The notes below the pieces were generated by a model. It did no database searches. It saw nothing but the letters and a program-made list of their open reading frames with translations, and was not told where the DNA came from. Both the position numbers and the translations under genes were made by a program. Positions 1 to 9,900 of a DNA stretch of 52,640 nucleotides are shown here, piece after piece. The DNA comes from an uncultured Bacteroides sp. (lineage in GTDB: Bacteria; Bacteroidota; Bacteroidia; Bacteroidales; Bacteroidaceae): assembly GCA_949285075.1 (NCBI GenBank), contig CASDXF010000030.1:1-52640 (forward strand). Direction: 5' to 3'. Position 1 is the stretch's first letter. Each line of letters starts with the position of its first letter.

Positions 1-127
1 CGGCCATAGCCACGTTGTATTCTATCGTCTTTGTGAAAGCTCCGCCATTTACATGTTCCGCTTTCTGAGAAAAGGCGCTCTCATGAAGCAATACAACCAG
101 TATAAACGCAATAAGATTCTTATTCAT
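1..127 (-). CDS. N-terminus of a secreted protein (cut by window edge)
   Basis: Only the first 42 codons are in the window. The start codon is the ATG whose first base is at 127. The peptide begins MNKNLIAFILVVLLHESAFS followed by Gln, a typical signal peptide with a likely cut after Ser-20, so the product is exported. The next residues (KAEHVNGGAFTKTIEYN) do not identify a family. The gene is in the same direction as the copper ATPase but is separated from it by 0.9 kb of non-coding DNA. Confidence 0.6.
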   Translation of the reverse strand, partial: MNKNLIAFILVVLLHESAFSQKAEHVNGGAFTKTIEYNVAMA

Positions 128-1036
128 TGAGTCCCACATTAAAAGAAATGCCCAAAGATAAAAAAGAAAAACAAAAAAGCAAATGACCGTAACCGTTTCT
201 TTTTGCGGGATTTATATAATCATACTGGTAGTCACTATCATAACAGTAGTATAATAGGAGATAATTTTACAGAAACGCCTCAACTTTTCACACCTGAGAC
301 CTATGATGAACGATGACTGATGAATTTATGACACGCATGACATTAGAATACTCAAGGATGAAAAAAATTTCAAATCACCTTGATACAGCGATAGGTAAAA
401 ATGTTCTATTTTTAAGATTTTCCTCAAAAAAGAGCCTGACGAAAATTCTATTTTAGACGACCGGATAGAGTAAAAAGCACATGAAAATCGCATATTACTA
501 GAAAAAATCACCTTAATTACACCCTCTAAAAGATGCCGAAAAGGGAAATCTGGGACGAGACATAGCCCTTCTGTCCGTAAGCCGTAGCCCTATTTCTCGT
601 GAGACGTAGCTCTTCCGCTCACGAGCGAAAGCCCTTTTCTGCAAATCGGACGGTAAAATTACACCTTTTACCCTCTAATCGCTCACGATTTCCGCACATG
701 ACAAAAATATCCTTATCACACCATATATACCTATTCAGTTACAATATGAAAAGTATCATACACAAAGCAAGACAAAAGCATTTATACACCACCCAATTTG
801 ATGACATTCCGAATTTAGCCAACGCCTCTATATCGCATTCTTTTCATCCGCATCGTCCTTCGGTTGGAATTATCGCATTTTTAAGGCATCAGGATGTTCC
901 ATTTTTCAAATGGTCTGTTTTTAAGATTTCGCTTAACTCTTCCGACAAAAATTCGGGCAACGCCTTTTCCGTTCTTTTCTCATTATATAACGTCTCTCCA
1001 TAAACTGGACAACATCTAAACAAACACTGAGCTCCA
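128..1036. other. Non-coding stretch with 22-base array
   Basis: About 900 bases without a convincing gene. Open frames here (for example 599-1003 on the plus strand) have no recognisable product and cross the repeat array at 543-652. On the minus strand around 890-1000 a short coding-like stretch (ALPEFLSEELSEILKTDHL) is followed by stops and could be debris of a lost gene, but I cannot name it. Confidence 0.5.
543..652. repeat. 22-base periodic array A
   Basis: Five consecutive 22-base segments start at 543, 565, 587, 609 and 631. The middle three are clearest: they start GCCCTT, GCCCTA and GCTCTT and end CCGTA, ACGTA and CGAAA. Units three and four carry CTCGTGAG (596-603) and CTCACGAG. 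The outer two units are degenerate. The period matches the four other arrays in the window. Confidence 0.7.
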
Positions 1037-3793
1037 TTATTTAAGTATATATCCTCCCGCTTTCTCCGATACCACGCTCTGAGCCTCGTCAAGGCTTATC
1101 TCCCTTGTCGATCGCAGCGTGGCTAAGGGAGGGTCGAGACGGACCTCGGCCTCTACCCCCTCGATGCCGTTTAACGCACGCTCTACCCTACTGCGACAAT
1201 GGTCGCACATCATACCCTCCACCCGGAAGGTACTTATGATAGTCGCTGACGGGGCGGATGGGGAGAGTACCTCGGAAGGCTTATCCTCCGTATCGGGGCA
1301 TAGGCTAAGCGTATAGTTCCCGCCGCATGACGACACAGCGTGTTGAGCCTCGTCAAGGCTTATCTCCCTTGTCGACCGCAACGTGGCTAAGGGAGGGTCA
1401 AGACGGACTTCGGCCTCTACCCCCTCGATGCCGCTTAACGCCCGCTCTACCCTACTGCGGCAGTGCTCACACATCATACCCTCTACATGGAAGACGCTTA
1501 TTATAGTAGGCGAAGGGGCGGAGGGGGAGGTTGGCTCGGAAGGCTCCTCGGCGGGGGTCTCACTGAGCGCAAGGTCCCACCCCAATGACTTGCGACGCAG
1601 GCGGAGACTGTTGGAGACTACGCTCACGCTGCTGAAGGCCATCGCCGCCGCGCCTATCATGGGGTCTAAGGTAAGCCCGCAGACGGGGTAGAGAACGCCC
1701 GCCGCCACGGGGATGGCTATGACGTTGTACACGAAGGCCCAAAAGAGGTTTTGGCGGATGGTGCGGAGGGTGAGCCGGGAGAGGCGGATGGTCTCGGCCA
1801 CCTTCTCAAGGCCGCCGCCGAGGATGGTGACCATCGCCGTGTCTTTGGCCGCGTCGCTGCCCTCGCTCATCGCTACGCTGAGGTCGGCCACGGCGAGGGC
1901 GGCGCTATCGTTCACGCCGTCTCCTACCATCGCCACCTTATGGCCGAGGGCCTGCATCCGGCGCACGTACTCGGCTTTCCCGGCGGGCAGGGTGGCGGCC
2001 TGATAAGCGTCCACGCCCGCCTTGCGCGCCATGATAGCGGCCGCTCCCGCATTGTCTCCGGTCAGCATACAGGTCTTGACGCCGGAGCGGCGCAGCAGCT
2101 CCACGGCCCGGGCCGAGGTGGGGCGCATCTCGTCAGCCACGCTCAGCAGGGCGACGACGCGCTCTCCGCGGGACATCCATACGAGGGTGGAGCCGTCGCG
2201 CAGCCACTCGTCGGCCTTCGCCCGCAGCTCGGGGGAGACCGACACGCCACCCTCGGCCATCAGCTCCTCATTGCCGACGAGGTAGACACGGCCTTCCGAC
2301 ACGCCTCTCACGCCGCGCCCCGGCAAGTTCTCAAAGGCCTCCACGTCGGCCTCACGCCCTTCGCCGAGCCACCGCGTGACAGCCTCGGCCAACGGATGCT
2401 CCGACCTCCGCTCCAGTCCCCTCAGGACGGGGGCGTACGCTGCGGCGAAGTCCGGCGGATAGGCCTCGACTACCCGAGGCTTCCCCTTCGTCAGCGTCCC
2501 GGTCTTGTCGAAGACTACCGTGTCAATGTCCTTAGCGGTCTCAAGGGCGACAGCGTCTTTAATCAGTATCCCCCTTTCGGCTCCCTTGCCTATGCCCACT
2601 ATGATGGCGGTGGGGGTGGCGAGGCCGAGGGCGCAGGGGCAGGCGATGATGAGCACGGTGACCATAGCCATGAGGCCCCGGGTGAAGCCTTCGTCGGGCG
2701 ACAAGGCCCACCACGCGGCGAGCACCGTCAGAGCCACGGCCATGACAACCGGCACGAAGACGGCCGCTACCTTATCGACCAACCGCTGCACAGGTACCTT
2801 AGTGCCCTGCGCGTCACGCACCATCCGGATGACTCGGGACAACATCGTGTCGCCGCCCACCCTATCGGCCACGAAGCAGAAGCTGCCTCTCTGGTTCATC
2901 GAGCCCGCCAATACCGCGTCACCTTCCCGCTTGAAGGCGGGTATCGGCTCGCCCGTCATCATGCTCTCGTCTACGGACGAGCTGCCCGACTTTACCGTGC
3001 CGTCGGCGGCGACACGCTCTCCGGGGCGTACCCGCACCACGTCTCCTACCCTCATGCGTGAGGCGGGGACGGTGACCTCGCCCCGCTCGGTGACGATGGT
3101 CGCCGTTTCCGGACTGAGGCTCATCAGCTTCCTCACGGCGGTGGAAGTCTTTCTCTTGGCCCGCTCCTCCATGAGCTTGCCCAGAGAGATAAGCGCGACG
3201 ATGGCGCTGGCCGAGTCGAAGTAGACGTGCGGCGCTATGCCTCTCGCCGTCCAGAACTCAGGGAAGAGGAGGTTGAAGACGCTGAAGAGGTAGGCTATCC
3301 CGGTACTGACGGCCACGAGCGTATCCATATTGGCCGAGCCGTGCCTGAGCTGCCTCCACGCTCCGGCGAAGAAGCGGCGGCCCAGACCGAACACCACGAC
3401 GGTGGCGAGCAGCCACACGAGGTACTTGACGTATGGGATGTCCATGAGGAACATACTGGCCGCCATGACGGGGATGGCCATGAGCAGGGCGGCCCACGTC
3501 TGTCGCCTCATCGCCCGATACCGCTTGTCGCGCTCCTCCTCCACGAAGGCCTCGCCCTCTTCCCCGCCGTCGAGCATCAGGTCATACCCCGCCTCTCGGA
3601 CGGCCTCCCTAAGCCTCTCGGCCGGGCACGCCGCGGGGTCGTACACCACCCTCGCCGTGGCTGAGGCGAAGTTGACGCTCGCCTCGTACACTCCCTCCAA
3701 TCCGTTCAACGCCTTATCCACACGGGCCGCGCACGAGGCGCAGCTCATTCCCATGACGGGAAAAGTTTCTTCCGCTTTCTTATCCTTATCCAT
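1037..3793 (-). CDS. copA: Copper-translocating P1B-type ATPase with three HMA domains
   Basis: This inner-membrane pump exports Cu(I) at the cost of ATP. Of 918 residues, the N-terminal HMA domain has GMSCASC (Cys-18, Cys-21). The ion-site motif CPC is near residue 386, the phosphorylated Asp in DKTGTLT near 428, the SEHPLAE nucleotide-binding motif follows it, and GDGVNDSAA is near 624. Family members are usually 700-850 residues with all HMA domains at the N-terminus. Here two more HMA domains sit at the C-terminus (GMMCEHC near 774, GMMCDHC near 862), made by an 88-codon tandem duplication. The base composition is very GC-rich compared with the lpx and J-domain genes. An AraC-type regulator with its own HMA domain lies 108 bases upstream in the same direction, so copper-dependent control is likely. 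Substrate copper rather than silver is inferred from the CPC motif and family. Confidence 0.93.
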   Translation of the reverse strand: MDKDKKAEETFPVMGMSCASCAARVDKALNGLEGVYEASVNFASATARVVYDPAACPAERLREAVREAGYDLMLDGGEEGEAFVEEERDKRYRAMRRQTWAALLMAIPVMAASMFLMDIPYVKYLVWLLATVVVFGLGRRFFAGAWRQLRHGSANMDTLVAVSTGIAYLFSVFNLLFPEFWTARGIAPHVYFDSASAIVALISLGKLMEERAKRKTSTAVRKLMSLSPETATIVTERGEVTVPASRMRVGDVVRVRPGERVAADGTVKSGSSSVDESMMTGEPIPAFKREGDAVLAGSMNQRGSFCFVADRVGGDTMLSRVIRMVRDAQGTKVPVQRLVDKVAAVFVPVVMAVALTVLAAWWALSPDEGFTRGLMAMVTVLIIACPCALGLATPTAIIVGIGKGAERGILIKDAVALETAKDIDTVVFDKTGTLTKGKPRVVEAYPPDFAAAYAPVLRGLERRSEHPLAEAVTRWLGEGREADVEAFENLPGRGVRGVSEGRVYLVGNEELMAEGGVSVSPELRAKADEWLRDGSTLVWMSRGERVVALLSVADEMRPTSARAVELLRRSGVKTCMLTGDNAGAAAIMARKAGVDAYQAATLPAGKAEYVRRMQALGHKVAMVGDGVNDSAALAVADLSVAMSEGSDAAKDTAMVTILGGGLEKVAETIRLSRLTLRTIRQNLFWAFVYNVIAIPVAAGVLYPVCGLTLDPMIGAAAMAFSSVSVVSNSLRLRRKSLGWDLALSETPAEEPSEPTSPSAPSPTIISVFHVEGMMCEHCRSRVERALSGIEGVEAEVRLDPPLATLRSTREISLDEAQHAVSSCGGNYTLSLCPDTEDKPSEVLSPSAPSATIISTFRVEGMMCDHCRSRVERALNGIEGVEAEVRLDPPLATLRSTREISLDEAQSVVSEKAGGYILK
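1083..1560 (-). repeat. 264-base tandem duplication inside copA
   Basis: The stretch starting GCCTCGTCAAGGCTTATCTC at 1083 recurs at 1347, an offset of 264 bases or exactly 88 codons. The copies are nearly identical through the HMA domain and remain similar through the Ser/Pro-rich linker (SPSAPS). The reading frame is kept, so this is a recent in-frame domain duplication rather than damage. Confidence 0.9.
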
Positions 3794-3850
3794 ACACGTT
3801 AGTTTTCAGGTGAAGGGCGACCGCCCTCCGCCTTGTTCTACATTCCGGCG

Positions 3851-3858
3851 CAAAGATA
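3851..3858 (-). promoter_or_regulatory. copA -7 box without a clear -33 box
   Basis: On the minus strand the spacer between regulator and copA reads TATCTTTG, a full match to TAnnTTTG, about 58 bases before the copA start. No TTTG-like -33 box lies 19-20 bases upstream. A weak -33 would fit a promoter that needs an activator, and the AraC-type gene next door is the obvious candidate. The activator link is inference. Confidence 0.5.
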
Positions 3859-3901
3859 CGCCGCCGTCAGCCCTCGGGCCTTACATTATTCTGGTTAAAG
3901 T

Positions 3902-4477
3902 TTATATCTCGTCGAGCGGCTTCAGCCGAGGCTCCCTCAGCCGCCTGAACCGCGTGGGCGACAATCCCGTCATGGCCTTGAACTGGGCGCTCAGGTGCGC
4001 CGCGCTCGAATAGTGCAGCCTGTCGGCTATCTCTCCTACGGTCAGCTCCCCATAGGCGAGCAGCTCCTTCACCAGTTCCACCCGTTGCGCGACGTAGTAT
4101 TTCTCTATGTTCACCCCTTTCATCTCGGTGAAGAGCTTGCTCAGCGCGCTGTACTCCCTATGGCATTTCCCCTGCAAGTATTCGGACAGGTTCATCCTCT
4201 CCTGCAATCCGACCTCCCTGACGAACTCAATCACTCCCACACGAATCTGCTCCATGAGCCTCGTCCGCTTATCGTCAATCACCTCGAATCCGAACTCTTC
4301 GAGCCGTCGGCGTATCGCCTCCATCCGCTCCGGGCTCAGGCTTCCCTCCACCGTGACCACGCCCAGTTCCACCTTCAGCGGAGTGACCCCGTTCTCCTTG
4401 AATACGTCCGTCACCGTCATGACGCATCGCCGGCACACCATATTCTTAATATATACGCTGTTTGTTTCCATGAACAT
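3902..4477 (-). CDS. AraC-type regulator with N-terminal HMA-like metal-binding domain
   Basis: This 191-residue cytoplasmic protein starts with an HMA-like fold: VYIKNMVCRRCVMTV has a CxxC pair (Cys-15, Cys-18), and the following beta-alpha pattern ends in GFEVIDD near residue 70. The C-terminal half (about 115-185) is an AraC helix-turn-helix: LTVGEIADRLHYSSAAHLSAQF, then the signature KAMTGLSPTRFRRLR. The normal AraC ligand barrel is absent. The gene lies directly upstream of copA on the same strand, so the likely job is to sense Cu(I) or a related ion and activate copA. Translation could also start at Met-3 (first base 4471). The metal and its direct binding are inference. Confidence 0.85.
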   Translation of the reverse strand: MFMETNSVYIKNMVCRRCVMTVTDVFKENGVTPLKVELGVVTVEGSLSPERMEAIRRRLEEFGFEVIDDKRTRLMEQIRVGVIEFVREVGLQERMNLSEYLQGKCHREYSALSKLFTEMKGVNIEKYYVAQRVELVKELLAYGELTVGEIADRLHYSSAAHLSAQFKAMTGLSPTRFRRLREPRLKPLDEI

Positions 4478-4534
4478 ACATATTGAACCCTTCTAAAGAA
4501 ATTCACTCTAAAAAAGCACTTAGTAATAATATAA

Positions 4535-4578
4535 CAAAAAGAGGTTAACATGCCGTATTATTGCATCTTAACCTCTTA
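4535..4578 (-). terminator. Terminator of tRNA-Arg
   Basis: On the minus strand AAGAGGTTAA pairs with TTAACCTCTT around a 19-base loop (arms 4568-4577 and 4539-4548), followed by a run of T. It lies just past the tRNA 3' end and fits a rho-independent terminator. Confidence 0.75.
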
Positions 4579-4583
4579 TCTTG

Positions 4584-4657
<74 letters not shown>

Positions 4658-4672
4658 GACCTTATTTGGCCG

Positions 4673-4704
4673 CAAAGATAGCGCTTTCCCATAGACCGAC
4701 CAAG
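4673..4704 (-). promoter_or_regulatory. Promoter of tRNA-Arg
   Basis: The minus strand has CTTG, 20 bases, then TATCTTTG ending 15 bases before the tRNA. The -7 box is a full match to the Bacteroidetes consensus and the -33 box differs by one base. Confidence 0.65.
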
Positions 4705-4747
4705 AAAAGCAGCATTTTTTTATACCATAGACGTTTTTATCTAATAA

Positions 4748-6202
4748 TTATACGCCTATTGGCAACCCCAACAAATACCAAACGACGAACAGCACCGTCC
4801 ATCCTCCCAAAATAGCCAATGAGTATCGCCAAGTATATTTTAATAGGAATATATAAGTAATCCGTTTATCATATTGCCGCATATATGTCAGTGCTAAAGG
4901 CATATAAAATAAGAACGGAGTTATAGCGTTTGTAGAACTATCCCCTATTCGGAATGCGCATTGAACCATGTCAGGAGCTATACCTTTCTGATAAAATATA
5001 GGTATAAAAATAAATGATAACAAAGCCCATTTGGAAGTAGCCGAAACCATTATTAGATTAATAAAAGCAGTAAATATTATAAATGTAATTAGCGCAAACA
5101 AAGGAGAAAAATCAAAAGAAGAAAATATATTGGCTGACATTATAATTAAGCATTTATCTAAATGAGAATATTCAAAACAAGAAAACATCTGAGCTGCAAA
5201 AAAAGCAATTACAAAATATTCTCCTAATAATTGTATAGGACGAGTAAATCCCTCAGCTACATTATTATCTGAATGATAACGTCCTGATACAAAGCCATAG
5301 ACCATACCTGTAATGGCAGCCCCAAAGGAAAGAAGAAAAAGGATTCCCGCAATCAACGGAGAATGCATCAACCCTCCATTTACTCCACGTAAAATCCCAT
5401 ATGGAGATAAAGCAAACCATAAAATAATTCCCACATATATACACGCTGTCACTATAGCGAATATTACACCTCGTCGTTCCTTACGCGACAATGAACGATG
5501 TTTCTCATTCCCCATGTTCCCACTATATTCCCCTAATGCAGGAAACAAATAACGTTGACTTATCCCATAGACAATAGCGGTTATAATAATTGTCGATGCA
5601 CTCATAAAAAAGTAGTTACACAAAGGTTCAGTATTTCCCTGATAACCAGTCTGAATCAATGCCGCTTCTTGAGTGGTATGGGCCAACAAAGGATCCATTG
5701 TACTCAATATTATATTTGCGCTATATCCACACGCCACTGAAACATAAGCAATAACAATTCCCGCAACGGGGTGGAGACCGACCCACTGAAACAAAATCGC
5801 AGCAATCGGTAGTAAAATTATATATCCCCCGTCACCTATCGCATTTGATAGTAAACCAAGGACTATTACTAATATAATAATCTTTCGAGTATTCTTTCGT
5901 TCACCTATCACAATACGAATACAAGCCTCAATGAAGCCAGAATGTAATGCAATTCCCACACCAAACATGGCAATGACTACCATTCCTAAAGGAGCAAAGC
6001 CAGTAAAATTTGTTATGACATTTTTTAGCCACCAACGGACACCTTCAGGACTTAATAAACTTTGGACACGAATATCTTCCCCGGTTTGTGACAAAGTTAC
6101 TTTCAGTCCATAAATATCACATATCCATGACAAGAAGACAACTGCCAATGTCAACAAAAAGAACATCGTGGCAGGATGCAAAGTATGCCACCTACTCTTC
6201 AT
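4748..6202 (-). CDS. AbgT-family transporter
   Basis: A 484-residue inner-membrane protein with many hydrophobic segments. The AbgT family moves p-aminobenzoyl-glutamate or, in some members, exports sulfonamides. The family is recognised from the opening HPATMFFLLTLAVVFLSWI, the segment WWLKNVITNFTGFAPLGMVV near residue 60, GLLSNAIGDGGYIILLPIAA near 120, and a C-terminal segment RIGDSSTNAITPFLFYMPLA typical of the family. The start codon overlaps the end of the response regulator gene by 11 bases, so the two are translationally coupled and probably co-transcribed with the sensor kinase. That arrangement suggests the two-component system and the transporter serve one pathway. The actual substrate cannot be read from sequence. 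Confidence 0.88.
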   Translation of the reverse strand: MKSRWHTLHPATMFFLLTLAVVFLSWICDIYGLKVTLSQTGEDIRVQSLLSPEGVRWWLKNVITNFTGFAPLGMVVIAMFGVGIALHSGFIEACIRIVIGERKNTRKIIILVIVLGLLSNAIGDGGYIILLPIAAILFQWVGLHPVAGIVIAYVSVACGYSANIILSTMDPLLAHTTQEAALIQTGYQGNTEPLCNYFFMSASTIIITAIVYGISQRYLFPALGEYSGNMGNEKHRSLSRKERRGVIFAIVTACIYVGIILWFALSPYGILRGVNGGLMHSPLIAGILFLLSFGAAITGMVYGFVSGRYHSDNNVAEGFTRPIQLLGEYFVIAFFAAQMFSCFEYSHLDKCLIIMSANIFSSFDFSPLFALITFIIFTAFINLIMVSATSKWALLSFIFIPIFYQKGIAPDMVQCAFRIGDSSTNAITPFLFYMPLALTYMRQYDKRITYIFLLKYTWRYSLAILGGWTVLFVVWYLLGLPIGV

Positions 6203-6920
6203 CGGGTTCTAGATTATCCAAATCAAGTATTCGTAATTCCAATGCACGAACAACCAAACGAGTCGCATTTACTCCTACCCGTTCTCCACTCTGAAATAGA
6301 CGTCCTATCAGATCGTTTTGACGTTTCTCTAGGGATTTTACTCCAAACGGCATTTCTTTCAGGTTCGCAATCATTTCCTTTGTATACCCCAAAGCTAAAT
6401 GTCGCAGAAAACGTTCATCATATTCATCTATATCATAATTAATTATCGCTTCTTGTCGCTTTGTGTCATTAATTACTGATTTCTTAAAACGCTCTACTAT
6501 TTTTTCAAGAATAGGAAGATTAAACACAAATTTCTTACCATCCATTACCGCCTGTACGTCTGTTTTGGTTAATAGCTCTCCCGTTTTAAGAATAATTCCA
6601 TCCGCCCCCGCATCGAGTACATCTACCCACAACTTCTCATTCAAAATTTCCCCTGTAAAAATAAGTACTCGGACTCCTTTATAACGTTTAAATATATTTC
6701 GACAAATGTCAACTCCTACAGTAGTTGATCCTCCTAATCCTAAATCAAGCAAAACTAAATCGGGAAGCTGTATTTCCATTAATGTCCAAAACTCATTTTC
6801 TGTCATGGCGGTACCTATAACTTCCGCATTGGGAATCTCATGACGAAAAATTTCTTCCGTACCCTTTAACTCAAGCTTCACGTCCTCTACGATAATAACC
6901 TTAAATCTTTGTTCTTCCAT
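6192..6920 (-). CDS. Response regulator
   Basis: A 242-residue protein with an N-terminal receiver domain: acidic pair Glu-12/Asp-13, phospho-acceptor Asp-59 in LVLLDLGLGG, Thr-89 in LIFTGE and Lys-112 in IILKTGE. The C-terminal part (about 165-235) contains DERFLRHLALGYTKEMIANL and then KSLEKRQNDLIGRLF, a LuxR/NarL-like helix-turn-helix arrangement, so it probably binds DNA. It lies 26 bases after the sensor kinase gene and overlaps the AbgT transporter gene by 11 bases. It is the expected partner of that kinase. Its target promoters are unknown. Confidence 0.87.
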   Translation of the reverse strand: MEEQRFKVIIVEDVKLELKGTEEIFRHEIPNAEVIGTAMTENEFWTLMEIQLPDLVLLDLGLGGSTTVGVDICRNIFKRYKGVRVLIFTGEILNEKLWVDVLDAGADGIILKTGELLTKTDVQAVMDGKKFVFNLPILEKIVERFKKSVINDTKRQEAIINYDIDEYDERFLRHLALGYTKEMIANLKEMPFGVKSLEKRQNDLIGRLFQSGERVGVNATRLVVRALELRILDLDNLEPDEE

Positions 6921-6946
6921 TGTTTATCTATAATTATCAATATCGT

Positions 6947-9900
6947 TTATTTACAAGGTATTGTAAAATAAACCGTAAATCCTTCTTCAGCCTGTTCAGC
7001 ATCAATACGACATCCACGGCGTGCGGAAAATTCATCGTGTTCACGAATAATCTGTTTACAAATAAGATATTCCGTGCCATGAAGCACTCCTTTCTCCTCA
7101 GCAATCATATGCGCTAATTCAGGATAAAACAATTGTCGCAATTCTTCTTTACTCTTATTGCGTCTCGTATCAGTAAATAAAAAGCGAATATAATCACCAT
7201 CCTTAACCGCCTGCAAACGAAGCGCTCCGCTTTCTTTAAACATTAACGCTTCATCTATTAAAACTTCTAATAAAAAACATAGTAAGTTTTTATCACCTAT
7301 CACATTTTCCATTACTGTCTCTAACATTAATTCAATAGATATACCTCCAATTCCTTTGATTTTCTTTTGGAAATATTTATCTGCGGCATTAAAAAGCTCC
7401 CCGACCGATATTATGCTCCTTCGAAAAATCACTCCTTCTAATTGTCGAGAAGCGCAAGAACTGAGAATGGTAAATATACCTTTATAATATTCTATCAATT
7501 CAACAATAGTCTCTACATCTTCTCGCTCTTCGTTTTCCGATATTTGACTTGAATTTAATTTACCAACAATCTGCTTAATTCTATTGGGATAGTAGACAGT
7601 TTCATGCTTGATAGTAGAAAGACAATTATCAAGTACCATATTTTGCACATGCAATGAACTGTCTTCCCAAGAAGCACGACGAGCTTCCTCGTGCGCTGAA
7701 TCAATATCTCGAAATTTCGCCGCCAACTTTATTATTACATTAAATACAACGATAGCTACATAACGGGCAACCAACTCTAACAAAAGCAAATCTGTTTCCC
7801 GTTCCACTCCCTCTTTTTGTTCTATGTATAGTACACCGACACATTGGCTTTTTCCCTGCTGTTCTACAATCAAAGGAACAGCACGAGAATGTTGTATAGA
7901 AAAATCTTTTGCTTGTTCAAAACACTGCTTTACAATTTCAGGCATTCTTTCATTTGCATTCGACACATATTCTAATTTACGAGCACCCTCATTATAGACA
8001 GCAATTCCCATATCTTGAACCGTCAACAATTCATTAACATTTATAAAAGATTGATTTATAATATCTTTTGGAATTTCCTTTAATATATTCTCTTCACATT
8101 GAAGAGCTTCTACATTTTCCTGAGGATGTGAAGATATTGAAAATATCTTCTGATTTATCTCAAGAATCTGTTCTAAATCCAAACGGCTCTGCAAACGCTT
8201 CCGTAAATACAAAAAGTAGTATCCTATCAATAAAATCACCAACAGCATGATGCATAAAATAATTCCGACAGTCTTATTGGTATTCGAACGCTCTAACTGA
8301 CGACAATATACTTCCAATGTACGATCCTCTCCTTGCAATTTATATAAACTAGTAAATGCCCAATTATTATAATTATATTCCTCTAATCGTTTTAAAGCTA
8401 AGAAAGCAACAGCAGCCTCATTTCTTATATCCATAATAACATGATAATCCGAATCAAAATGCTCATTCCACCATAAAATCTCTGCAGGAATCTCCTTGTC
8501 CATCAACCTTAAATAGCGTTTTATGCGCATTGGATCCGCATATCTTCTATAATGTTCATTCAACGACATCATAGCTGAGTCAATATACTGTAAAGCTATC
8601 GTATATTGTTCATCTACATTAGCAAAATAAGCAGCATTTGCATAATCAGAGGCTACATCCAAGAATTTGTCATAAGAAGAATCGGAAACTACCACAACTG
8701 AATCATTCTTTTCCACCATATTTGAAGGCATAGCTTCATAAGAACATGAATTTATTCCAATAATAAAGAATAAATAGAAAGGTAGAAGTGACGATTTACG
8801 CATTCCCAAAGGAAGACGAAAATAGAAACGGCTTCCCTTACCAATTTTACTGTCTACATTGAATGAACACACACGGAACAATCCTCCTATCTTTTTGTAT
8901 TTTTCTATAATGCCTTTGCAATTCATTAAACCAAACCCACCACCTTTACTTCTTTTCAACCCTTCCGGATCTGCAGTCTCTTTCATGCCAATCGCATAAG
9001 CATCATAAACCTTTTCACCTATAATGCGATTCACATCCTCAGCAGAAATTCCCATTCCATTATCCTCGACAGAAATCTCGACATAATCCTTTGACTTCAC
9101 CGCATAAATCTTCACAACCCCTCCCGATGGAGTATACTTACGGGCATTATCCGCCAAAGTATTAATCATAAACAAGGTCAAGGCACGATCCGCTTTGACT
9201 AAAGCGTCTGTTGGAACAACTTCCAACTTTAGTTTTCTCATGTCAAAAGTCCTTCTTCCCTTTCCTAATAAATCAAACAGGTCATTCAAGCTAAAAATCT
9301 CAATATTCAAACTCAGTGTGCCTTGCCTCATTTTTATCCAAAGAGCAAGTATATCATTATACTCATTAATTTTAGAGACCAACTCATCAATATATTGGTA
9401 TTTTTCCCTTTTTATTGTTTCATCTTTAATATAACCTTTCTCTGTCAATTTGTGTACTTCGTTCAGAATACGATCTATATAAGGATGAATACCATTTACA
9501 ATAGACATACATGCCCTCTTTACTATATTTTGTCTTTTATTCTCCGCAATATGACGTTCATAAACATAGCGAAGTTTTTCTAACCGGGTTCGCTCGTCAC
9601 TTAACGTTTCTAATGCCCGTTCGTTATCTGACGCCCATTCAATATAGGGTTCCAACACACGCATTAAAGCCTTTTCATCTCTACCACAATGATAAGATGA
9701 ATTCCATACCGCTTTTCCATCCTCCTGTACCGTTAATGTAACTCTCCCCTTCCTGAACAAGCGGTCAACTCCGTCTTGAACCAATGGAAGATTCATCGGA
9801 ATAGATGAAGTAATATCACGACATAAGGAAAGAACCAACTGAAGTCTTTTCACATCAATCTGATTCTTCATGCTCGATCGTCTATTTAAGAACCACCAAA

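Noticed and set aside
599-1003. 134-codon open frame
   Set aside because: It runs through the 22-base array and has no recognisable domain or codon pattern.
1751-3061. 436-codon open frame on the plus strand
   Set aside because: It is antisense to copA. Long antisense frames are expected in GC-rich genes, and its protein has no family features.
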